A stretch of 64,000 nucleotides of DNA from Nocardioides daeguensis (GTDB lineage: Bacteria; Actinomycetota; Actinomycetes; Propionibacteriales; Nocardioidaceae): positions 165,912 to 229,911 of the forward strand of contig NZ_JAHTKU010000017.1 of the NCBI RefSeq assembly GCF_019192965.1, given 5' to 3'. The position numbers were made by a program, and so were the translations under genes. Under the pieces are notes generated by a model that saw nothing but the letters and a program-made list of their open reading frames with translations, ran no database searches and was not told the origin of the DNA. This document shows positions 48,936-56,130 of the stretch, in pieces (position 1 is the first letter of the stretch; each line of letters begins with the position of its first letter).

Positions 48936-50255
48936 TCAGAACCCGGACGGCTCCGTCTCGAGCTCGGGCTCGACCGGGCGCGACTCGTGGTGGAGCGGCA
49001 GGAGGGCGCGGGTCCGCTCGAGCCAGACGAGCGCGTCGTAGCGGCGCCCGATGACCGTCGGCACGTAGTTGCGCCCCTCCTGGGCAGGCTCGTAGACGAC
49101 CCCGATGGCACGATGGCCGCGCCGCGCGGAGAGCCACGGGCCGGTTCGGTCCTCGGGGAAGACGAGCACCGCGGAACGGCCGAGGGCGTGGTGGAGCACG
49201 TCCTCGTGGCTGCCCGGCCGGGCGCCGGGGACCTCGAGGACACATTCGGGCTCCCCCCACCCCGACGCGGCGAGGACGGTCCCGCGGTGGCACGCGAACC
49301 CGACGAGTGCGACGTCGGCGCTCAGCCGCCTCTCCCTCAGGAGCTGTCCGACGTTGACCATCCCCGCGAGCGCCATGTCGGTCGCGCGGGCGTCTCCGAC
49401 GTGGGTGTTGTGCTCCCAGATCAGCCCCTTGGCCCCGGGGCCGAGGTGCTTCGCGATGCGCTCCACCGTGTCGACCATGTGGTGATCGCGCACGTTCCAG
49501 GACGTACGGTCGCCGCGCACCATCGTCCGGTAGTAGAGCTCGGCGTTGGCGGCCACCTCGGCGTTCTGCGCCGCCGCGAAGGCACCCTCGTCGCCCTCCC
49601 CCGTCGACCGGTACCGGGCCCGGACCTCCGCCAGGAGGGCGACGACGTCGTTCTCGCAGGACAGGGGGACCAGCCGGGTGGCCCTTGCGTAGCGGTGCGG
49701 GTCCTCGCCGTACGGCACGAAGCACTGCCAGGCCCGGTGGGCATCGCCGACCGAGTCCGGCGCGTGCTCGCTGAGCCAGGTGATGATCTCGCGCAGGGAG
49801 TCCCACAACGAGTACACGTCGAGACCGTAGAAGCCGACCCGGCGCTCGGCAGGGCGGGCGAGGTTGTGACCCCGGAGCCAGTCGAGGAAGTCGGCGACCT
49901 CGCTGTTGGCCCACATCCAGGTCGGCCAGCGTGCGAACCCGGCAAGCACCTCTCGCGCGGTGCGGGCGTCCTCGGCCGGGCCACGCAGCCAGGTGTTGAT
50001 CCGCCAGCAGTCGGGCCAGTCGCCCTCGACGCCGATCCAGGTGAACCCCTGCTCCTCGATCAGGCGCCGGCTCAGCTCTCCGCGCCACCGGTAGAACTCG
50101 TGCGTGCCGTGGGACGCCTCGCCGAGGCAGGCGAAGCGCACGGAACCGAGCCGCTCGACGACGGGGTCGAGGTCGGCCGGTACGACGAGCGGGCCCGCCA
50201 GGTGCCGGACCTGAGCCATCGCGGCGTGGTCGAGGGAGTGCTGTCGGACGCCCAT
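48936..50255 (-). CDS. Erythromycin-esterase-like protein
   Basis: A 439-residue protein of the EreA/EreB/succinoglycan-biosynthesis fold: CLGEASHGTHEFYRWR (His/Glu active-site segment), IGVEGDWPDCWRINTWLRG, WMWANSEV, FYGLDVYSLWDS and IWEHNTHVGDARATDM. In M. tuberculosis Rv2030c (DosR regulon) such a domain is fused to a phosphoribosyltransferase; here the phosphoribosyltransferase is the upstream gene, with an ATGA overlap. Antibiotic hydrolysis is not implied. Confidence 0.87.
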   Translation of the reverse strand: MGVRQHSLDHAAMAQVRHLAGPLVVPADLDPVVERLGSVRFACLGEASHGTHEFYRWRGELSRRLIEEQGFTWIGVEGDWPDCWRINTWLRGPAEDARTAREVLAGFARWPTWMWANSEVADFLDWLRGHNLARPAERRVGFYGLDVYSLWDSLREIITWLSEHAPDSVGDAHRAWQCFVPYGEDPHRYARATRLVPLSCENDVVALLAEVRARYRSTGEGDEGAFAAAQNAEVAANAELYYRTMVRGDRTSWNVRDHHMVDTVERIAKHLGPGAKGLIWEHNTHVGDARATDMALAGMVNVGQLLRERRLSADVALVGFACHRGTVLAASGWGEPECVLEVPGARPGSHEDVLHHALGRSAVLVFPEDRTGPWLSARRGHRAIGVVYEPAQEGRNYVPTVIGRRYDALVWLERTRALLPLHHESRPVEPELETEPSGF

Positions 50256-51607
50256 CACGCGACCCCCAGGGGCGCTGACCGCTCCGTTCCACCTGCCAGG
50301 AGGTAGTGGCTGAACCAGTCGCGGGCCAGGTGGGCCACCTCCCGCAGCGCACCCGGCTCCTCGAACAGGTGCGTTGCGCGGGGCACCACCCGCAGCTCGT
50401 GCACGCAGCCGAGCTGGTCCGCCGCCAGCTGGTTGAGCCGGAGCACCTGCGTGTCCGCGCCGCCGACCACCAGGAGGGTGGGAGCCGTGACGTGGCGCAG
50501 GTGCGGGCCGGCGAGGTCCGGGCGGCCGCCACGCGAGACCACGGCCGCGATCTGCAGGCCCGGATCGGCCGCGGCCCCCAGCGCCGCGGCGGCACCGGTG
50601 CTCGCCCCGAACAGGCCGATCCGCGCGGCGGCCGCGTCCGGCCTGTCCCGCAGCCACCGGACGGCTGCGGCGACCCGCCCGGCCAGCAGGGCCACGTCGA
50701 AGACGTTGTCGCGGTCCTGCTCCTCCTCGGGGGTGAGCAGGTCGAGCAGCAGCGTGCCGAGGCCCGCTTCGCGGAGCACCCGAGCGACGTACTGGTTACG
50801 ACTGCTGTGGCGGCTGCTCCCGCTGCCGTGCGCGAAGACGACGATCCCCCGCGGGTCGGCCGGCAGGTGCAGGTGGCCCCTCAGGACCTGCTGCCTGAGG
50901 GGAAGCTCGACGTCGGCGTCGTACCCGGGTCGCTGCGTCGCTAACGGGGACGGTGCCACGCGCGGTTCCGCGGTGACCAGGCGGACGACCTCGTCGTCCG
51001 TGGTGGGCGCGAAGTCGCGATAGTGCTGGCCGACGGACCAGAACGGGTCGGGCGTCTGGACGACGACCACGTCGTCGGCGCCGAGATCGGTCCGGCGCAG
51101 TCCCGCCGGACCCACGGGCACCGCGACCAGCACGCGGGTCGCGCCGAGATGGCGCGCGGCCTGGCACGCCACGGCAGCCGTCGCGCCGGTCGCGATGCCG
51201 TCGTCGACGATCACGGCCGTGCGTCCCGTCAGGTCGGCCGGCTCCCGGCCGGGCCGGAAGCGCCGTACCCGATCCTGGAGCTCGGCCCGCTCCCGCGCCT
51301 CCACCAGCTCGAGCTGGCGGTCGGTGACACCCGTGCGCGCGATCAGGCCCCGGTCGAGCACCTCGTACCCGCCCTCGCCGATGGCTCCCATGGCGACCTC
51401 GGGCTGGAAGGGCAGACCCAGCTTGCGAACCACGATCACGTCCAGCGGAGCGCGCAGCTCGCGTGCCACCTCCAGGGCGACCGGGACCCCGCCGCGCGGG
51501 AGTCCGAGGACGACGACGTCCTGGCCGCGCAGGTGCCGTAGGCGTTGGGCCAGCTGCCTTCCGGCGTCCGCCCGGTCGGCGAAGGTCACCTCGGTTCCTG
51601 GGCTCAT
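50255..51607 (-). CDS. Phosphoribosyltransferase fused to an alpha/beta hydrolase
   Basis: A 450-residue fusion. Residues about 8-210 are a PRTase-like domain (GLPRGGVPVALEVARELRAPLDVIVVRKLG; PRPP loop VIVDDGIATGAT); about 225-440 form a dienelactone-hydrolase-like alpha/beta hydrolase (VVFAHGSGSSRHSSRN, nucleophile elbow GASTG, LVVGGADTQVLRLN, final His in THLFEE). Its promoter is shared with the divergent SDR gene. The substrate is unknown. Confidence 0.85.
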   Translation of the reverse strand: MSPGTEVTFADRADAGRQLAQRLRHLRGQDVVVLGLPRGGVPVALEVARELRAPLDVIVVRKLGLPFQPEVAMGAIGEGGYEVLDRGLIARTGVTDRQLELVEARERAELQDRVRRFRPGREPADLTGRTAVIVDDGIATGATAAVACQAARHLGATRVLVAVPVGPAGLRRTDLGADDVVVVQTPDPFWSVGQHYRDFAPTTDDEVVRLVTAEPRVAPSPLATQRPGYDADVELPLRQQVLRGHLHLPADPRGIVVFAHGSGSSRHSSRNQYVARVLREAGLGTLLLDLLTPEEEQDRDNVFDVALLAGRVAAAVRWLRDRPDAAAARIGLFGASTGAAAALGAAADPGLQIAAVVSRGGRPDLAGPHLRHVTAPTLLVVGGADTQVLRLNQLAADQLGCVHELRVVPRATHLFEEPGALREVAHLARDWFSHYLLAGGTERSAPLGVA

Positions 51608-51647
51608 CGCAGTCCTCGATCCGCTGGGGTGAAGATCTCCACCATCG

Positions 51648-51741
51648 ATCCTGCGCCGCCGACGGCGCCCGGGTCAGGGCCGGAAGTCCTCCCTCGGGGG
51701 ACCAGGGGCCCTGTCGGTGCCCGGGCCGCGGGGCAGAGCCT
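51648..51741. promoter_or_regulatory. Bidirectional DevR-type promoter (PRTase-hydrolase / SDR)
   Basis: Boxes GGCCGGAAGTCC (51678-51689) and GGACCAGGGGCC (51699-51710), 21 bp apart. The minus -10 CAGGAT (51653-51648) is identical to that of arcA and 30.5 bp from its box; the plus -10 GAGCCT (51736-51741) is 31.5 bp from its box. Both genes then have normal leaders with ribosome-binding sites. Confidence 0.75.
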
Positions 51742-51771
51742 TGAGGTGACCCAGGAACGAGAGGAACAGTC

Positions 51772-52575
51772 ATGACCATCAGCTCCCCCAGCATCGCCGA
51801 CCTCGTGGATCTCACGGGACGCACGGCGATCGTCACCGGCGGCGCCATGGGCATCGGGCGCGGCATCGTCGAGCGCCTCGCCGAGGCGGGAGCCTCCGTC
51901 GTGGTCGCCGACGCCGACCTGGAGGCCGCGGACGCCACGGCCAAGGAGCTCACCGAGCACGGCCGGTCGGCGCTGGCCATGTACGTCGACGTCGGTGACG
52001 CGGACGAGGTGCACCGTCTGGTCGCGGACACGATCGGCTGGCGGGGGCGGGTCGACATCCTGGTCAACAACGCCGGCATCTTCCCGAGCATGCCGGTGCT
52101 CGACATGACCCCCGACGACTTCGACCGCGTCATCCGCACCAACCTGCGAGGCGTGTACCTGTGCTCGAGGGAGGCCGCGCTGCGGATGCGCGACCAGGAC
52201 GCGGGCGGCCGCATCATCAACGTGACCTCGATCGACGCGCTCCACCCGTCCGCCGTCGGCCTGGCGCACTACGACGCCTCCAAGCACGGGGTCTGGGGCT
52301 TCACCAAGAACCTGGCCCTCGAGCTCGCCCCCCACGGCATCTGGGTCAACGCCATCGCCCCCGGTGCGATCGCGACGCCCGGCGCGACCACGATGCAGGC
52401 CGGCGCGGGCATCGACCCCCAGGCGATCCTGGAGGCGTTCCTCGCCCAGGTCCCGATGGGCCGGATGGGGGCCCCCGACGACGTCGCTCGCGCGGCGCTC
52501 TTCCTGGCCAGCGACCTGGCGTCCTACGTCACCGGCACCCAGATCGTCGTCGACGGCGGACGCCTGCTCGCCTAG
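51772..52575 (+). CDS. Short-chain dehydrogenase/reductase
   Basis: A 267-residue classical SDR: the NAD(P) loop TGGAMGIGRGI (near residue 22), NNAGIF, catalytic Ser in NVTSIDALHP, and Tyr/Lys in HYDASKHG. An Asp after the second strand (VVVADADLEAAD) suggests NAD(H) preference. Substrate unknown. It shares its promoter region with the divergent hydrolase and is followed by a PNPOx gene after 42 bp. Confidence 0.9.
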   Translation: MTISSPSIADLVDLTGRTAIVTGGAMGIGRGIVERLAEAGASVVVADADLEAADATAKELTEHGRSALAMYVDVGDADEVHRLVADTIGWRGRVDILVNNAGIFPSMPVLDMTPDDFDRVIRTNLRGVYLCSREAALRMRDQDAGGRIINVTSIDALHPSAVGLAHYDASKHGVWGFTKNLALELAPHGIWVNAIAPGAIATPGATTMQAGAGIDPQAILEAFLAQVPMGRMGAPDDVARAALFLASDLASYVTGTQIVVDGGRLLA

Positions 52576-52617
52576 GCTGCGTGCCCCGACCGAGAGCGAC
52601 CAGAACGGAGAGCGGAC

Positions 52618-53037
52618 ATGGACGCCTACGAGGACCTCCAGCAGGCCACGCTGCACGAAATCCCGCGCTCGGAGTGCCTCCAACTCCTCGGCCTGGCGCG
52701 GGTGGGCCGGATCGTCTACGCCGATGACGAGGGTCCGCTCGCGCTCCCGGTCAACTTCCGGATGGACGGCGAGACCGTGCTGTTCCGGGTCTCGCCGGCC
52801 AGCCAGATGTGCCTGCGGCTCAACGACGCGAAGGTGTCCTTCCAGGTGGACCGGCTCGACGACTTCCACCAGACCGGATGGAGCGTCCTGGTGCGCGGGA
52901 CGTCGTCGTACGTCGAGAGCGAGGACCTCCCGGCCCAGCGCTCGACCCGCCCTCTGCCCTGGGCGCGCGGCTTCCGGCCCGTGTACGTCCGGATCCGGCC
53001 CACGCAGATCACCGGTCGACGGCTCGTCGACGACTGA
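52618..53037 (+). CDS. PNPOx-like split-barrel protein
   Basis: A 139-residue paralogue of those at 20969 and 36948: ECLQLLGLARVGRIVYADDEGPLALPVNFRMDGETVLFRVSPAS, then VSFQVDRLDDFHQTGWSVLVRGTSS. ATG with CGGAGAGCGGAC upstream. Its end overlaps the convergent flippase-like gene by 29 bp. Confidence 0.82.
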   Translation: MDAYEDLQQATLHEIPRSECLQLLGLARVGRIVYADDEGPLALPVNFRMDGETVLFRVSPASQMCLRLNDAKVSFQVDRLDDFHQTGWSVLVRGTSSYVESEDLPAQRSTRPLPWARGFRPVYVRIRPTQITGRRLVDD

Positions 53038-54067
53038 GAGGTCGCGCGGACCGACGCAGCCAGAGGCCTGCTGCCCCGCCCAACGGGATCGGCAGCCAGA
53101 AGGCGAACACACGCCACGCCAGCACGCCCAGCAGCGCCGCTTCGTGGTCGGTACCGAAGGACAGCAGTGCCGGGACCGCGACGCCCTCGACCAGACCGAG
53201 GCCACCCGGGGTGAGCGGCAGCAGGGCGATCAGGGCCACGAGCGCGTAGGTCGTGAGCAGCCCGCCCGGATTCGGTGCGTCCCCGAACGCCGACACGCAC
53301 AGGTAGAGCGACAGGGCATCGAACGACCAGTTGCCCAGGCCCCACAGCACGGCACGGGCACTGCGCGTCCAGCTGCTCGTCACCAACCCGACCTGGGTGA
53401 CCAGGCCTCGCACCAGACGTTCCAGGGCCGCCTGCTGCACCAGGGGCAGTCGTGCGGCCAGAGCTCCCGTCACCGTGACGACGAGATCGGGGCGCACGCC
53501 CAGCACCGCGACCAGTCCCCCGAAGACGAGCACCAGGACGACGGCGAGGACCGACGCGGTCCTGAGGAACGGATGGGTCTGCGGGTCGGGCACGGCCGCG
53601 ACCAGCCCCAGGACGAAGGCGACCACCAGCCACAGGATCGAGATCGCGGACTCCAGCGCCGCGGCGCCGACCGCCTCGGACGGGGGTACGCCCACCCGCC
53701 CGAGGAGCCGGAACCGGAGAGCAGCGGCGGCGGCGCCACCGCCGGGAACGACGTGGCTGAAGCCGTTCCCGGCCACGTCGATCGCCAGCACCGTGACGTA
53801 GGAAGGACGCACCCTCGGCGGGAGAAGCACGTAGGTCAACCGGCTGAAGAAGCCTGAGGAGGCCAGCTCGGCGAGCAGCCCGAGGACCAGGAGGATCTCG
53901 ATGGCCGCGCCGGCGGACGACCAGGACCTGCCGACCTCCCCGGCCAGACGCGGTCCGACGTACGCGAGGGCGAGCACGGTGAAGGCCAGAGCGGCGAGCC
54001 GGAGCAGCCAGGTACGCCGCCCGGCAGGCCGCGGCCGCGCACCGAGGTCCTCAGCCGCGCGCCTCAC
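53009..54067 (-). CDS. Lysylphosphatidylglycerol-synthase TM-type (UPF0104) membrane protein
   Basis: A 352-residue integral membrane protein with about seven or eight helices. The pattern VAGNGFSHVVPGGGAAAAALRFRLLGRVG and the late LLPLTPGGLGLVEGVAVPALLSFG motif are those of the flippase/LPG_synthase_TM family. It lacks the soluble transferase domain of MprF, so a lipid-flipping role is inferred. GTG 54067 overlaps the stop of a small upstream frame (GTGA). Confidence 0.82.
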   Translation of the reverse strand: MRRAAEDLGARPRPAGRRTWLLRLAALAFTVLALAYVGPRLAGEVGRSWSSAGAAIEILLVLGLLAELASSGFFSRLTYVLLPPRVRPSYVTVLAIDVAGNGFSHVVPGGGAAAAALRFRLLGRVGVPPSEAVGAAALESAISILWLVVAFVLGLVAAVPDPQTHPFLRTASVLAVVLVLVFGGLVAVLGVRPDLVVTVTGALAARLPLVQQAALERLVRGLVTQVGLVTSSWTRSARAVLWGLGNWSFDALSLYLCVSAFGDAPNPGGLLTTYALVALIALLPLTPGGLGLVEGVAVPALLSFGTDHEAALLGVLAWRVFAFWLPIPLGGAAGLWLRRSARPLSRRRAVDR

Positions 54068-54174
54068 CCCGGCTCCCCCACCCGCAGCCGGTCCCCCGGC
54101 ACCATCCTCTGCACAGCACACAGCCCCACCCGTCCTCCTCGGGCCTCGGTCTCGACCGTGGTCGAGGTGACCAT
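54064..54174 (-). CDS. Possible 36-residue small protein, coupled to the flippase-like gene
   Basis: ATG at 54174 has GGAAGG six bases upstream and opens 36 codons (MVTSTTVETEARGG at the start) ending in a TGA that overlaps the next GTG start. The GC-rich third positions support coding. No family recognised; it may act mainly to couple translation. Confidence 0.45.
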   Translation of the reverse strand: MVTSTTVETEARGGRVGLCAVQRMVPGDRLRVGEPG

Positions 54175-54211
54175 CACATGCCTTCCGTCGGTCCGCCAAC
54201 CAGTCAAGCCA

Positions 54212-54295
54212 GCTCGTTCGGCCTCATCCACGGCCATCCGTCATCCCCAGCAGTGCCCTTCGGCCCTACTGGACGACCTCGCCGGGACGAATCCT
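54212..54295 (+). promoter_or_regulatory. Three-box DevR-type promoter of the GT4 gene (copy 1 of a repeated element)
   Basis: Boxes GCTCGTTCGGCC (54212-54223), GGCCATCCGTCA (54232-54243) and TGCCCTTCGGCC (54254-54265); -10 AATCCT (54290-54295). About 75 bp, starting at CCAGTCAAG (54200), is closely repeated at 62661-62733 before another gene. Predicted start near 54302, about 60 bases before the ATG. Confidence 0.65.
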
Positions 54296-54363
54296 GGGGA
54301 TCGAGGCGGCCGACCGCCTCAGACCCAACGCCAGCTCGGCCCGGAACGCGGGAGGCGATTCCC

Positions 54364-55425
54364 ATGACGACTCCCGCGCGGCCCCGCACACCGATGCGGA
54401 TCGGACTGATCGCGCCCCCGTGGATCCCGGTCCCACCACCGGCGTACGGCGGCACGGAGGCCGTCATCGCCGATCTCGCGCGCGGGCTGGCCGAGCTGGG
54501 GCACGACGTCCGGTTGTTCACCCTCGGCACGTCCACGTGCCCGGTCGAGCGCAGCCACCTCTTCGACGCGCCCGTGGAGCCGCTGGGCCAGACGGTGCCC
54601 GAGGCCGCCCACGTGCTGGCCGCATACGAGGCTCTCGCCGACGTCGACATCATCCACGACCACACCGTCCTCGGCCCGCTGCTGGCGCCACCACCGGGCC
54701 GCGGCAGGCCGCCCGTGGTCACCACCAACCATGGTCCGTTCACCCCGCTCACCCTTCCGATCTTCACGAGGATCGCCCGTCGGGCCGCCGTGGTCGCCAT
54801 CTCCCGAGACCACGCCCGGAGGGCGGGCGAGGTGCCCATCGCGGCCGTCATCCACCACGGCGTGGACCTCGAGACGCACCGGTTCGGGCCGGGCGACGAG
54901 GACCACCTCGTCTTCGTGGGCCGGATGTCCCCCGACAAGGGCGTGGCGGCGGCGGTCCGGATCGCCCACGCGGCCGGTCGCCCCTTGCGGATCGTGTCCA
55001 AGATGCGCGAACCCGAGGAGCTCGACTACTACCGCACGTGCGTGCGGCCGTTGCTGTCGGCGACCGAGGACGAGGTCGCCGAGCTGGGCACCGCCGAGCG
55101 GGTCGACCTGGTGGGCCGCTCCGCCGGACTGGTCAACCCGATCGACTGGCCGGAGCCCTTCGGGCTCGTCATGGTCGAGGCCATGGCGACCGGGACGCCG
55201 GTGATCACGCGGCCCAGGGGCGCCGCGCCCGAGATCGTGGCCAGCGGTCGGACCGGCTTCCTGGCCGAGAGCGAGACCGAGGCGGTCACCGCAGTCGGTC
55301 GACTCGACACCATCGACCGCATCGCCTGTCGCCGAGAGGTCGCGCGACGGTTCTCGCTGCAACGGATGGCCGCCGACCACGAACGGCTCTACACCGCGCT
55401 GCTGAGCGCCGGCCGCACCCGGTGA
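54364..55425 (+). CDS. Glycosyltransferase family 4 (GT-B fold)
   Basis: A 353-residue GT4 enzyme: N-terminal PPAYGGTEAVIADLARGLAELGHDV, the acceptor-domain NHGP, VIHHGVD, LVFVGRMSPDKGVAAAVRIA, and the donor-site WPEPFGLVMVEAMATGTPVI with the E-x7-E pattern. The donor is a nucleotide sugar, the acceptor unknown. ATG 54364 with GGGAGG upstream. The neighbouring GH65 and debranching genes suggest a carbohydrate-storage context. Confidence 0.87.
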   Translation: MTTPARPRTPMRIGLIAPPWIPVPPPAYGGTEAVIADLARGLAELGHDVRLFTLGTSTCPVERSHLFDAPVEPLGQTVPEAAHVLAAYEALADVDIIHDHTVLGPLLAPPPGRGRPPVVTTNHGPFTPLTLPIFTRIARRAAVVAISRDHARRAGEVPIAAVIHHGVDLETHRFGPGDEDHLVFVGRMSPDKGVAAAVRIAHAAGRPLRIVSKMREPEELDYYRTCVRPLLSATEDEVAELGTAERVDLVGRSAGLVNPIDWPEPFGLVMVEAMATGTPVITRPRGAAPEIVASGRTGFLAESETEAVTAVGRLDTIDRIACRREVARRFSLQRMAADHERLYTALLSAGRTR

Positions 55426-55437
55426 CGCCGGGTCCCG

Positions 55438-56130
55438 CTAGGACCGTCCCGGCTGCTCGCCTGCCACGGCTCCGACGAGGAGGACCGGGACCCGGCCGGC
55501 GAGTGCCCGGCGGACGACCTTGGCCCGGCTCCCCGTGAGCTGTTGCGCCCACCCGAGGACGAGGAGATCAGCCCCACACTCGTCGGCCTGGGCGACGACC
55601 TCCGCTGCTGGGTCGCCCCGGCACAGTCGCAGGTCTGCCGCGGCGGGGAGGTTCCGGGCGACGAACTCCTTGCCCCACGCGACGCCGGCATGGGCGGCTT
55701 GGTCCCAGAAGGCCGGCACCGTGCCCTCACTGAAGACGTGCGTGGCGAGGATGACGGTGTCCGGCGCCATCCGCCGGACCACGGCGGCGGCAGCGGCGGT
55801 GGCCGCCGGCCCACCGTCGAGGGGCAGGAGTACCCGCCGGAAGCCACCACTCGGCGACCGCGAGCCCGTCGGGACCACGAACACCGGCTTCGTCGCCTCC
55901 GTGATGATCCGCCACGACGGCGCCCCCTCCGGGGTGCCTGCCAGGACCAGCGCGTCGACGTGCGGGTCGGCCAGCGTGGCGCGCGCGACCTCGACGACCG
56001 CGTCGGATCCGCGCACGCCGACCGTCACGGTCCGCGACCGACAGCCCAGCAACCGCGCTCCGGCGGCGCCGACGTCCATCGCCACCTGACGGCTCTGGGG
56101 CGCTTCCACGATCGTGACGACGTCATTCAT
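55438..56130 (-). CDS. Universal stress protein-like, diverged N-terminal half
   Basis: A 230-residue protein. The C-terminal half (about 105-225) is a UspA domain (VLLPLDGGPAATAAAAAVVRRM, LVLGWAQQLTGSRAKVVRRALAGRVPVLLV); the N-terminal half (VTIVEAPQSRQVAMDVGAAG) retains only the alpha/beta outline. The ATP loop GWAQQLTGSRAK is non-canonical. The ATG overlaps the GH65 stop (ATGA), so it is the last gene of that operon. Confidence 0.75.
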   Translation of the reverse strand: MNDVVTIVEAPQSRQVAMDVGAAGARLLGCRSRTVTVGVRGSDAVVEVARATLADPHVDALVLAGTPEGAPSWRIITEATKPVFVVPTGSRSPSGGFRRVLLPLDGGPAATAAAAAVVRRMAPDTVILATHVFSEGTVPAFWDQAAHAGVAWGKEFVARNLPAAADLRLCRGDPAAEVVAQADECGADLLVLGWAQQLTGSRAKVVRRALAGRVPVLLVGAVAGEQPGRS

